In this document: one piece after another, positions 8,601-16,543 of the stretch | Layout: each line of letters starts with the position of its first letter | Numbering within the stretch: the first letter of the stretch is position 1 | Assembly (NCBI RefSeq): GCF_027531025.1 | Contig: NZ_JAPZQX010000003.1 | Location: 62,001-126,000 of the forward strand | Direction: 5' to 3' | DNA from: Novosphingobium sp. | GTDB lineage: Bacteria; Pseudomonadota; Alphaproteobacteria; Sphingomonadales; Sphingomonadaceae | DNA length: 64,000 bases | Position numbers and translations under genes: made by a program | The notes under the pieces: generated by a model | Databases searched by the model: none | What the model was told of the DNA's origin: nothing | What the model saw: only the letters and a program-made list of their open reading frames with translations

Positions 8601-9911
8601 CTATTCCCCCAGCGCGCGGATCATGTCGTCGACGTGGACGAACTTTTCGCGCGGCGCGCCTTCGCGGGCCCGCTGTTCTTCCACGGCCTCGATCTTCTTC
8701 CAGTCGCGGAAGGTGACAATGTCCAGCCCGCGCGCCTGCGCCAGGGCATCGAAGCCGGGGCGACCCTGCTTGCCGCCGCCCTGGCCGATGTCCCCGGCGA
8801 TCAGGTCGACCACGGCGAAGCCATCGGGGCGGTTTGTGCCGATCGTGCCCGAAGGCCCGCGCCGCGCCCAGCCGACGCAATAGAGGCCGGGGAGGATCCG
8901 CCCCTCGTCATTGGCAAAGCGCCCGGCGCTCTCCTCGAATGGCACGCCGGGGATGGGGGAGGTCTTGTAGCCGATGCAGGTGACGACTAGGCTGGCTGGG
9001 ATCACATAGGTTTCGCCTGTGCCGCTGGCCCGGCCATTGGCATCCAACGTGGTGCGCTCGATCTCGATGCCCGTCACCTGGCCATCGCCCTGGATCGCCT
9101 TGGGGCTCGCGAAGAAATCGAACTCGATCTCCACCGGCTTGTCGGCGCGAAACTCTTCGGGGATCGCGGCAAAACCGCGCAGGTGGCCCACCGACTTGCG
9201 CTGGCCGGGCTCGAGAAACAGGTCCTCGTCCTCGGCCGGCAGATCGGCCGGATCGACCCGCGGACAGGCGCGCGCAAGGTGGGCCAGCTCGCCCAGTTCC
9301 TTGGGCGTCATGGCGATCTGGTGCGGCCCGCGCCGACCCAGGATGACGATCCGAGAAATGCGTGATTTTTCAAGCGCATGGAGCGCATGGGCAACGATGT
9401 CGCTACCGTGGAATTCAGCTGCCGTCTTGGACAGGATGCGGGCCACGTCCAGCGCGACATTGCCATTGCCGACGATCACCGCGGTTCGCCCCGAAAGGTC
9501 CGGGTTCAGCTTCGCGAACTGCGGATGGCCATTGTACCAGCCGACGAAGGCTGCGCTGCCAAAGACATTATCCAGCCCTTCGCCGGGAATGCCCGCGGGT
9601 TTGTCGTTCGGCGCGCCAGTGGCAAGGACCACGGCATCGTAAAGCTGCTGCAGCTCGGCGATGGTCACGTCCTCGCCGATGGTCACATTGCCGACGAAGC
9701 GGACATTGTCGGACAGGGCCGTGCCTTCATAGCGGCGCGAGACGCCCTTGATCGACTGGTGATCGGGGGCCACGCCGGTGCGGATCAGGCCATAGGGGAC
9801 GGGCAGCATGTCGAAAATATCGACCCGCACATCCTCGCCCCATTGCTTCTGTGCGGCTTCAGCGGTGTAGTAGCCGGCCGGGCCGGAGCCGATGATCGCA
9901 ATGTGGCGCAT
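8601..9911 (-). CDS. fprA: Ferredoxin/adrenodoxin-type NADP+ reductase (FprA family)
   Basis: A 436-residue FAD- and NADP-binding flavoprotein of the adrenodoxin-reductase type, which passes electrons between NADPH and ferredoxin for cytochrome P450s or iron-sulfur assembly. The FAD loop is IIGSGPAGYYTAE (6-18). VPYGLIRTGVAPDHQ is diagnostic for the family. VGNGNVALDVARIL forms the NADP Rossmann loop, and RRGPHQIAMTPKEL follows it. GWARRGPSGTIGTNRPDG near the C-terminus completes the FAD site. No ferredoxin or P450 gene is nearby. It is divergent from the GGDEF-EAL-PilZ gene at 10129 across 217 bases in which I saw no clear site. Confidence 0.93.
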   Translation of the reverse strand: MRHIAIIGSGPAGYYTAEAAQKQWGEDVRVDIFDMLPVPYGLIRTGVAPDHQSIKGVSRRYEGTALSDNVRFVGNVTIGEDVTIAELQQLYDAVVLATGAPNDKPAGIPGEGLDNVFGSAAFVGWYNGHPQFAKLNPDLSGRTAVIVGNGNVALDVARILSKTAAEFHGSDIVAHALHALEKSRISRIVILGRRGPHQIAMTPKELGELAHLARACPRVDPADLPAEDEDLFLEPGQRKSVGHLRGFAAIPEEFRADKPVEIEFDFFASPKAIQGDGQVTGIEIERTTLDANGRASGTGETYVIPASLVVTCIGYKTSPIPGVPFEESAGRFANDEGRILPGLYCVGWARRGPSGTIGTNRPDGFAVVDLIAGDIGQGGGKQGRPGFDALAQARGLDIVTFRDWKKIEAVEEQRAREGAPREKFVHVDDMIRALGE

Positions 9912-10128
9912 GGTTCAGGCGCTCCTGCCAGCCGTGCCGCGGCGGCAATCAAGATCCCACCGGTACCTGCGCTGCATAACGGCCATCGGCAGTCCCCGTC
10001 CGATTGTGTTCTTTCATCACTATGCCCAGCCGATCAGGTCTTTACAACCCGCGTTCCGCACTCATCGCCAGTGGCACCTAATGGTTTGATTAACCCTTCT
10101 TCAAAGACCTGAAACCTATAGTGCCTCG

Positions 10129-12768
10129 ATGGTGCGCAATGTGGAAATGGAGCAGAATACGTCGCCGTCGGCCCGCGGACCGGCGGGTCCGCGTGCTGTT
10201 TCCAGGCCCGGGGCGACCGGCCACGGTCCGGTTTACATCCTGATCGAGCCAAACTGGCGATTTATCGCGCCCATCATGCTGGCGCTCGCCGTGCTGGTGG
10301 GCATCGCCAACCGCGCCGTACCGACGGTACCGGCCGTTGCCATGCTGGCCGGGGCCATGCTGATCGCCTGGTCGACGCCCTTCCTGAACAAGGTGGAGCA
10401 GCGGCGGATCAGTTCGCTGGTCGAACGCGAAGCCCTGCACGCCTTCGCGGTTGGCGGGCCCATGCTCTTGTTCGGCCTGGGAATCGCGACCTGGACCGCT
10501 CGCGATCCCGGATTGGAATGGTCGGAAGCCATTCCGGCCCCGATCCTCGTATCCGCGCTGGCTACCATCATCCTCAACCGCCGAATTCCGGGCATCACCG
10601 GGGCCGTGGTCGCGATGTGGCTTGGCGTTGCCTTGATCGACGGAAGCACCGTGTCGCTCTTGCTGCTGGCGGGTGGCGCCTGTCTGGGCTTGTTTGCCGC
10701 TTCGCGGCAGATCCGCAGTGACCGCGCCGCGGCCGAAGCCGAGCAGGAGCGACTGCGCAACCAGCAGCGGGCCGAGGAACTGTTGAGCGATTTCGAGGAC
10801 AGCGGCCAGGGCTGGTTCTTCGAAACCGATCGACGAGGGATGCTGGCCTATGTCTCGCCCACTGTCGGGGTAATCCTGGGCTGCCGGGTGCAAGGCCTGA
10901 TTGGCAAGCCGATGTCGGTCCTCTTTGCCAATGATCCCGGGAGCCAGGAAGGCGAGCGCACCCTGGCCTTCCACCTCAATGCCCGCTCGGCCTTCACTGA
11001 ACTGGCCTTGCGTGCGGCAACTGACAAGGAAGAACGCTGGTGGTCAATCAGCGGTCGCCCGCTGTACGACGAGTTCCGCAACTTCGTGGGTTTCCGTGGC
11101 TCGGGCCATGATCTGACCGAAAAGCGGCGATCGCAGCAACATGCCTCGCGGCTGGCGCATTTCGATTCCCTGACCGGTCTCGCCAACCGGTTGCAGATGG
11201 CCCAGACGCTGGAACGCATCCTGGCTGCCCCGAACCCTCAGCACCGCGCCTGCGCGGTGTTCCTGCTCGACCTGGACCGCTTCAAGCAGGTCAACGATAC
11301 CCTGGGCCATCCGGCTGGCGACGCCCTGCTCAAGCAAGTGGCGGAACGGCTGGAGCGCACGGTCGGGCCGGTTGGCCGGGTCGGTCGTCTGGGCGGTGAC
11401 GAGTTCGAAGTCATCCTGCCGGGCCGACAGGACCGTGAAGCCCTTGCCACACTGGCGGATCGGATCATCAAGTCGTTGTCGCTGGCTTACCAGCTTGATG
11501 GCCACCGCGTGGTGATCGGCGCTTCGGTCGGGATTGCGCTTGCGCCCGATGACGGGGTGATCTCCGAAGAATTGATCCGCAATGCCGACCTTGCGCTCTA
11601 TGCCGCCAAGGACGGCGGCCGCGGCATCCACCATTTCTATGCCGCCGACCTGCACAGCGAAGCCGAGGAACGCCGCCAGCTCGAGGCGGATCTGCGCGAT
11701 GCGATCAGCAACGGCGGGCTCGAACTGCATTATCAGCCGATTGTGCACACCTCGACCGAACGAGTGACCGGGTTCGAGGCGCTGCTGCGCTGGAAGCACC
11801 CACGGCTTGGCTGGCTATCGCCCGCCCGGTTCATCAACGTGGCTGAAGACGCGGGCCTCATCGTGCAGATTGGCGAATGGGCCCTGCGCACCGCCTGCCA
11901 TGATCTTTCCAACTGGCCCACCAGCGTGCGTGTGGCGGTCAACGTTTCGCCCCTGCAGTTCATCAGTCCATCCTTGCCCGGGGTGATCACCAACATCCTG
12001 GCCCAGACCCAGATTGATCCCAAGCGGCTCGAACTTGAAATCACGGAAAGTGTCTTCCTCAACGATGACGCCAGTGTCGAGGCCATGTTCGCTTCGCTCA
12101 AACGTGTCGGTGTGCGGCTGGCGCTGGACGACTTCGGAACCGGCTATGCCTCGCTCGGGTATCTGCAGCGCGCGCCTTTCGACAAGATCAAGATCGACCA
12201 GAGCTTCGTGCGTGGCGCAACGCAACAGGGCAGCCGTAACGCGGCAATCATCGCCTCGATCGTCAGCATGGCCGAGGCCATGGGCATGGAAACGACCGCC
12301 GAGGGGGTTGAGACCATGGATGAGCTCGATCTGGTTCGCAGCCTCGGGTGCAGCCACGTCCAGGGTTACATCTACAACAAGCCCTTGACCCGAGAACAGG
12401 CCACCGCGCTGCTCTCCGAAGGGCCGATGGCCATCGCCGATGGCCCCAGGGCCTCGCGGGCAGTTCGTCAGGCCATGCTGCGCAATGTGCAGCTGGTTCA
12501 CGCGGGGCAGACCTACAACGCCAAGATCCGGAACCTGTCGGCCACAGGCGCGATGATCAAGGGGCTGTGGAACGTGCCCAGGGGCACGATCTTTCAGATT
12601 TACCTGGCGGAAGACTTTGCTGTTACCGGGACCACGCGCTGGTGCCAGGATGACAAGATCGGGGTGGAGTTCGTCAGTGCCCTGCCGGTCGACAATGCCG
12701 GGCGCGTCAAGATGCTCGCGGCGGCCACTGGCCCGACCCTCTCGGAAAAGCGCGCCGTCAACGAATAG
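10129..12768 (+). CDS. Membrane PAS-GGDEF-EAL-PilZ cyclic-di-GMP protein
   Basis: An 879-residue protein combining synthesis, breakdown and binding modules for cyclic-di-GMP. Residues about 45-210 form five or six membrane segments. A PAS-like sensor covers about 225-335. The GGDEF domain has GGDEF at 422-426, apparently catalytic. The EAL domain keeps EAL at 550-552, DDFGTGY at 667-673 and AEGVET. A PilZ domain fills about 775-870, with NLSATG, but its arginine motif reads RQAMLR instead of RRxxxR, so ligand binding may be weaker. Net activity cannot be predicted. Other in-frame ATGs lie at 10141 and 10147. A paralogue without the membrane part starts at 16544, and a single-domain PilZ protein lies between them. 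Confidence 0.93.
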   Translation: MVRNVEMEQNTSPSARGPAGPRAVSRPGATGHGPVYILIEPNWRFIAPIMLALAVLVGIANRAVPTVPAVAMLAGAMLIAWSTPFLNKVEQRRISSLVEREALHAFAVGGPMLLFGLGIATWTARDPGLEWSEAIPAPILVSALATIILNRRIPGITGAVVAMWLGVALIDGSTVSLLLLAGGACLGLFAASRQIRSDRAAAEAEQERLRNQQRAEELLSDFEDSGQGWFFETDRRGMLAYVSPTVGVILGCRVQGLIGKPMSVLFANDPGSQEGERTLAFHLNARSAFTELALRAATDKEERWWSISGRPLYDEFRNFVGFRGSGHDLTEKRRSQQHASRLAHFDSLTGLANRLQMAQTLERILAAPNPQHRACAVFLLDLDRFKQVNDTLGHPAGDALLKQVAERLERTVGPVGRVGRLGGDEFEVILPGRQDREALATLADRIIKSLSLAYQLDGHRVVIGASVGIALAPDDGVISEELIRNADLALYAAKDGGRGIHHFYAADLHSEAEERRQLEADLRDAISNGGLELHYQPIVHTSTERVTGFEALLRWKHPRLGWLSPARFINVAEDAGLIVQIGEWALRTACHDLSNWPTSVRVAVNVSPLQFISPSLPGVITNILAQTQIDPKRLELEITESVFLNDDASVEAMFASLKRVGVRLALDDFGTGYASLGYLQRAPFDKIKIDQSFVRGATQQGSRNAAIIASIVSMAEAMGMETTAEGVETMDELDLVRSLGCSHVQGYIYNKPLTREQATALLSEGPMAIADGPRASRAVRQAMLRNVQLVHAGQTYNAKIRNLSATGAMIKGLWNVPRGTIFQIYLAEDFAVTGTTRWCQDDKIGVEFVSALPVDNAGRVKMLAAATGPTLSEKRAVNE

Positions 12769-12994
12769 CTGCGCCGCGCGAAGCCGGGGAAAACCCCTCG
12801 CTGACATTGCCGGGCAGATGGCCGCCTTCTTGGCCGCCAGTTCGGCTGTCCGGGCGCATCACGCAACCTTTGACTGAGCGACCCCAGGTACACATGCGCC
12901 ATCCGGTTCGGACGGGCGTCTCGCCTGTATGCGCATTCACTTATGCACCCCAAGCTGAAACCTTCAGCCTCGTGCCTTAAGGTCAAACCCTCAA

Positions 12995-13423
12995 GTGAGC
13001 ATTGCATTCACCGCACGAGACCAGTCATCCGAAATGAGCCAACCGCTTCGCCTTGACGAGAACGCCATCCCGCTCCTGATCGATCTGGTCGGGAAGCTGG
13101 GCAATGCGCTCGACTGGTACTTCGGCTTCGGGAAGGACGACTTCTGGATCTTGCGACCCAGTGTCCGGTTCCTGGACGATCCGGTGACAGAACTAATCTA
13201 TTGGTTATCGTATTGTGCGTTCATGGTTTACATGATCACCCAGGACTATACCAAAGATATAGAAATAAAGAAGAAATACAGGCAGTACGCTCATGGTACG
13301 ATTGCCCTGATGGTGGTTTTCCTGCTGACACCGATTTTCAAGGTCGCCTGCCACTATTCGATCGTCGCATACTGGACTGTCGATTGGCGTGGTGTCTTTA
13401 CGGGTCGGTATGTGATTCCATGA
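12995..13423 (+). CDS. Small membrane hypothetical protein
   Basis: A 142-residue protein from GTG 12995; an ATG at 13034 would give MSQPLRLDENAIPLL. Neither has a good ribosome-binding site. Two membrane helices are visible: ELIYWLSYCAFMVYMI (about 65-80) and TIALMVVFLLTPIFKV (about 101-116). A charged loop with IEIKKKYRQY separates them. I recognise no family. The second half has more A/T-rich codons (AAA, ATA, TAT) than its neighbours, and an AT-rich tract follows. It sits between two c-di-GMP proteins, but nothing in it shows a link to that signal. Confidence 0.6.
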   Translation: MSIAFTARDQSSEMSQPLRLDENAIPLLIDLVGKLGNALDWYFGFGKDDFWILRPSVRFLDDPVTELIYWLSYCAFMVYMITQDYTKDIEIKKKYRQYAHGTIALMVVFLLTPIFKVACHYSIVAYWTVDWRGVFTGRYVIP

Positions 13424-13723
13424 ATTCGTGCAGGGTCAGCACGACCAGTTGAATACCTGCTACGCTGCAACTGGTATAGTTTTAGGGCAGGATGTCAGCA
13501 ATGAACAATTAAGGTCATTGAATTTCGATATTTATCGAAAGCGAACATCCATTTTCATTGACAGCATCGTAATCAATGTCAGGCACAATATGATTGCGCC
13601 GACTTTGTGCGCTCATAGGTATTTTTCCATGAAGCGATGATAGCGAATTTGCTTATATCGTATTTAGGCTGAATCAATCACGATTGGCTATCCCGGTGGC
13701 GAGAATGCCATGGGAGCCGAGAC
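13424..13723. other. AT-rich intergenic tract
   Basis: Three hundred bases without a convincing gene. Bases 13501-13560 contain only 18 G/C, and 13621-13680 only 20 of 60, against roughly two-thirds in the flanks. A 70-codon GTG-started frame (13428-13640) has no ribosome-binding site or recognisable motif and is not called. A TTGACA at about 13557 lacks a well-spaced -10. The tract may be regulatory or a decayed insertion. Confidence 0.6.
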
Positions 13724-14413
13724 ATGTACTACTCGAAACCGCTGATGAGTTACGAGGCCATCTGCCAGGTGCTCGATGACGCCGCGGAGGCTGCCGGTCG
13801 TCCGCTGGACTGGCGCAAGCCGCTTTATGCCGCGATTGACGAACTGCACGCAGCCGCCGCGCCCGAAGAGCAGATCCGGATTGCCGAGCGTATCTCGATT
13901 GTGCTCCTTCAGCTCGATTGGGCGATCCTGCGGCGCGACAGCGACAAGGCCGCTGCGGCGCGCAGCGAACTGGCCGAGCTCGGTGAAACATGGCGCGCGC
14001 TGGTGGGAGCCGAGCCGCTTGACCTGCAGGACTTCGTCAGTCCCGAGCCGAGTGCCTCCGTGGCATTCGCTGCCGAAGCTGAGAGCAGCACTGCGCCAGC
14101 CGAACTTGAGACCGGGACCTCAGACCACTTCCAGGCGCCCTCGTCGATTGACTTTCAGGCGTTTCGCAGTGGGCCGCTGCGGTCCGAGCGGATTGATTTT
14201 GGCGCCGCGCGCCGAGACACCGGCGACACCTTCGGTGAGGATGCCGTACTTGACGATGACGACAGCGAAGGCCCGGGCATTGATTTCCTGGCCGTAAGCG
14301 GGGCGCAGGCCCAGCCACAGGAGCCCTCGACCATCATGGATGATCAGGACGTCGAGAGCATGACCGAAGCGCTTGAGCGGATCACGCTGCGGGCGCGTTA
14401 TGGCGAGGACTGA
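13724..14413 (+). CDS. Hypothetical acidic protein
   Basis: A 229-residue cytoplasmic protein with no signal peptide or membrane segment; GGGAG lies 7 bases before the ATG. Residues about 5-100 form a helical, alanine-rich region (SYEAICQVLDDAAEAAGRPL, then LLQLDWAILRRDSDKAAAARSELAEL). The remainder is low-complexity, acidic and probably disordered, with DDDDSEG at about 196-202, ending in a short helix (MTEALERITLRARYGED). I do not recognise the family. The architecture of a folded head, acidic linker and C-terminal helix suggests an adaptor. Its position in the c-di-GMP neighbourhood is the only clue to function. Confidence 0.7.
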   Translation: MYYSKPLMSYEAICQVLDDAAEAAGRPLDWRKPLYAAIDELHAAAAPEEQIRIAERISIVLLQLDWAILRRDSDKAAAARSELAELGETWRALVGAEPLDLQDFVSPEPSASVAFAAEAESSTAPAELETGTSDHFQAPSSIDFQAFRSGPLRSERIDFGAARRDTGDTFGEDAVLDDDDSEGPGIDFLAVSGAQAQPQEPSTIMDDQDVESMTEALERITLRARYGED

Positions 14414-14471
14414 GCGCCAGGAGCAGTAAACCAGGCCCGGCATCCTGGTCACAAGATTGCCAACCGACCTG

Positions 14472-14503
14472 CTGGCGCGCCGAGCCTCCGCCCGGCGCGC
14501 CAG
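14472..14503. other. Perfect 11-bp stem-loop between convergent genes
   Basis: CTGGCGCGCCG (14472-14482) is exactly repeated in inverse as CGGCGCGCCAG (14493-14503) around a 10-base loop. It lies between the ends of genes on opposite strands (14413 and 14580). There is no T-run, so it is a possible mRNA 3' barrier rather than a classic terminator. Confidence 0.6.
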
Positions 14504-14579
14504 GTTGCGTCTGGGGTCTCAAGCGATGCAACCGGCAGTGACCCGCGGTTGAGGCGGATCGCCCAGAATCTGGGCGGTG

Positions 14580-14891
14580 CTAAGGGGTGGGGGATTTGGG
14601 AGCCGGACGTTCCCACGAGATGTCATAGGGGGAAGCAAGGCGAAGCTGCCCCGTCTCGGGATTGACGATGCAGTGATTGATGAGAACCTGATCGCCATCC
14701 CGGCTCGCGAGCTCGACCACGATCCGGCCGGACTTCATCCAGGCATCAACCACTTTGGCTTCGGAGCCAGCGCGTTTCTCCGACGTATTGTAAAAGTCGG
14801 CGCAGGCTATCCGCTCATTGGCGTGCAAGGGTTTGCCGCCTTCCGAACAGCCAGCGATCAGCATGGCAAGCATCAGACCGATCCTACGCAT
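14580..14891 (-). CDS. Small predicted lipoprotein
   Basis: A 103-residue protein. The ATG at 14891 has GAGG 6 bases upstream; a GTG at 14903 is less likely. The N-terminus MRRIGLMLAMLIAGC is a lipoprotein signal with lipobox LIAGC and acylated Cys15. The mature part has two further Cys (ACADF and NHCIV), possibly a disulfide, and contains GRIVVELASRDGDQVLINHCIV, a likely beta hairpin. Not recognised. It lies 93 bases downstream of the PilZ gene on the same strand and may be co-transcribed with it. Confidence 0.75.
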   Translation of the reverse strand: MRRIGLMLAMLIAGCSEGGKPLHANERIACADFYNTSEKRAGSEAKVVDAWMKSGRIVVELASRDGDQVLINHCIVNPETGQLRLASPYDISWERPAPKSPTP

Positions 14892-14984
14892 CTCTCGCCT
14901 CACACGCAGTCTTGTCGAATGTCAGTCGGGTCATTGAATTCACAGGTGCCTTGCTCTCGAAACCGCTGCTGCTCGCGCCGCTGG

Positions 14985-15332
14985 TCACGGCGCCGGCAAG
15001 CTCAACGATGCGGTCAGCAAAGTGCCGCGGTCGGGCTCGCCCTCGAAATTGCCGACCGACGTATCGAACTCGACCCCGAAGCTGCGGCCCTCGACCCAGC
15101 GGACCACGCCCCACAGCGAGCTGCCGTCAGGCAGGTTGAGCCGGACTAGCTCGTCCTTGGCGACGGCCCCTTCGCGACAGATCCCGCGCATCCCCCTGGC
15201 CGATACGTTCTGCATCATGACCGGCAGCGGTCGATCGGCGGAATCCTGGAGCTGGACGCGCAGCAGGGTGCGCCGTCGGCGCGATCGCATGATGGGCGTG
15301 GGCTGGAAACGGCTGACGGGTTCGTAACTCAT
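14985..15332 (-). CDS. Stand-alone PilZ domain protein
   Basis: A 115-residue single-domain PilZ protein that should bind cyclic-di-GMP and act as a small effector. The ligand motif RRTLLR (RRxxxR, about 20-25) and NVSARG (NxSxxG, about 42-47) are both intact, and VVRWVEGRSFGVEF completes the barrel. ATG 15332 has AGGA about 7 bases upstream; a TTG two codons earlier is rejected. It is the third PilZ domain within 9 kb. The J-domain gene lies upstream and the lipoprotein gene downstream, all on the minus strand. Confidence 0.9.
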   Translation of the reverse strand: MSYEPVSRFQPTPIMRSRRRRTLLRVQLQDSADRPLPVMMQNVSARGMRGICREGAVAKDELVRLNLPDGSSLWGVVRWVEGRSFGVEFDTSVGNFEGEPDRGTLLTASLSLPAP

Positions 15333-15507
15333 CGGCAATCCTGACTCTTCGGCATCGGAATTACGCCGCAGTCTACTAAGGATTGGCCGTCTGCCCCATT
15401 CGCGGATCCGCTTATTTCCCTAACCGGCTAGAGACCTTTTCGAGACCGGCCAGCCGCCCCCAGGGGGCAGTTGCGGCATCCCTTGACCCAGTATTCCGGG
15501 TTCCGGA

Positions 15508-16065
15508 TCAGGCGTATGCGCGCCGGTCGGTCAGTTGAAGCTGCGCGATCTTGCGCATGTGCTGACCCACGATCTGGTCGACGCCATCGACGGTGATTGC
15601 CACGCCGCCCGTTTCGACGACCCTGATCAGGCCCTTTTCCTTGAGATACCAGATCAGGAAATCGAGGTGGCTTGGCGAGCACTGCAATTGCTCAAGCAGC
15701 CGCATGTCCCCCATGGCCGGGTTGCGCGTATCGGCCCGCCGCTTCTCGTAAAGGATGCCGAGCAGGCGCTGCTGGATGTCCACGTCGCTGGCAACCTCGT
15801 GAGCGCTCTCGTCCGAGAGACCCTGCTGCGTCCGCCGCCCTTGGGAGGCATAAAGGCGGTCATATTCGGCGCGCTTCTCGGGGTTCTTGAGCGTCTGGTA
15901 AGCTTGCACGACCAGCGCGAAGAGGCCCGCGTCGCCGGTTTCCTGGCTATCCGGGTGCACGACCTTGACGCGGTAGCGATAGGCCAGGTTGATCAGACCC
16001 AGGTCGGCTTGCGGCGAGATGCCGAGCAGATCGTAGTAGTCCACGAAATGGAGGTCTTTGGCCAT
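15508..16065 (-). CDS. J-domain protein with C-terminal winged-helix-like region
   Basis: A 185-residue protein. Residues about 6-65 (DYYDLLGISPQADLGLIN to YDRLYASQG) form a J domain, with the essential HPD tripeptide in VVHPDSQ, so it should stimulate a DnaK-type ATPase. There is no Gly/Phe region, zinc finger or DnaJ C-terminal domain, so it is not DnaJ itself. The C-terminal part (PSHLDFLIWYLKEKGLIRV, then GGVAITVDGVDQI) resembles a winged helix and may recognise the client. ATG 16065 follows GGACGGGAC; the earlier in-frame start is rejected. It shares a 478-base divergent region with the second GGDEF-EAL-PilZ gene. Confidence 0.88.
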   Translation of the reverse strand: MAKDLHFVDYYDLLGISPQADLGLINLAYRYRVKVVHPDSQETGDAGLFALVVQAYQTLKNPEKRAEYDRLYASQGRRTQQGLSDESAHEVASDVDIQQRLLGILYEKRRADTRNPAMGDMRLLEQLQCSPSHLDFLIWYLKEKGLIRVVETGGVAITVDGVDQIVGQHMRKIAQLQLTDRRAYA

Positions 16066-16543
16066 TTGTCCCGTCCTTCGCGCCGCCCTCGGCAAATCTT
16101 CGCTCGCGCAGGCGAAGACGGGGCTTGGCGTTCGGATGATCCTTTACCGGATTTCCCCTTAACCATGGCCGTAACCGGCATAAGTGGTTGTTGGTAAGCC
16201 GGCCGGCTCGCCAGGCTTGCTCCGGCAATCCCGACGGTCGGCAGGCGATCGGCTGAGGCTTTAAGGGCCATTAGGTGGGTATGACTACCGATTGGAAGTC
16301 CAGAAGCGATTAAGTGGGTTGCGCATCATTTGCACTGCCAGCCTGCCCAAGGTGACCTAAGTCATCGTTTTCCCGAGTGTTTCATGACGGCAATATAGGT
16401 ACGGCCCCCAAACCTTCTTCGTGAAATCACGCACTTGCCCGAAAAGGCTGCGCAAACCCTGTTGTTAGCCTTTCTGCAACCATGCCCGGTTAACAAGCAA
16501 TCACAGCCTCCGGGCAGATTTGGGAAGTTCTATCGTATTCGCC
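16066..16543. other. Divergent intergenic region with an 11-bp direct repeat
   Basis: No gene is seen in these 478 bases between divergent promoters. ATTAGGTGGGT (16270-16280) and ATTAAGTGGGT (16309-16319) form a near-perfect direct repeat spaced 39 bases start to start, which could be a regulator site. The stretch from about 16320 to 16500 is noticeably less GC-rich. No clear -35/-10 pair was identified. Confidence 0.5.

Noticed and set aside
13557-13590. Promoter with TTGACA in the AT-rich tract
   Set aside because: No acceptable -10 element at 16-18 bases spacing was found.
13428-13640. 70-codon GTG-started frame in the AT-rich tract
   Set aside because: No ribosome-binding site, no motif, and overlaps DNA of biased composition where open frames are expected by chance.
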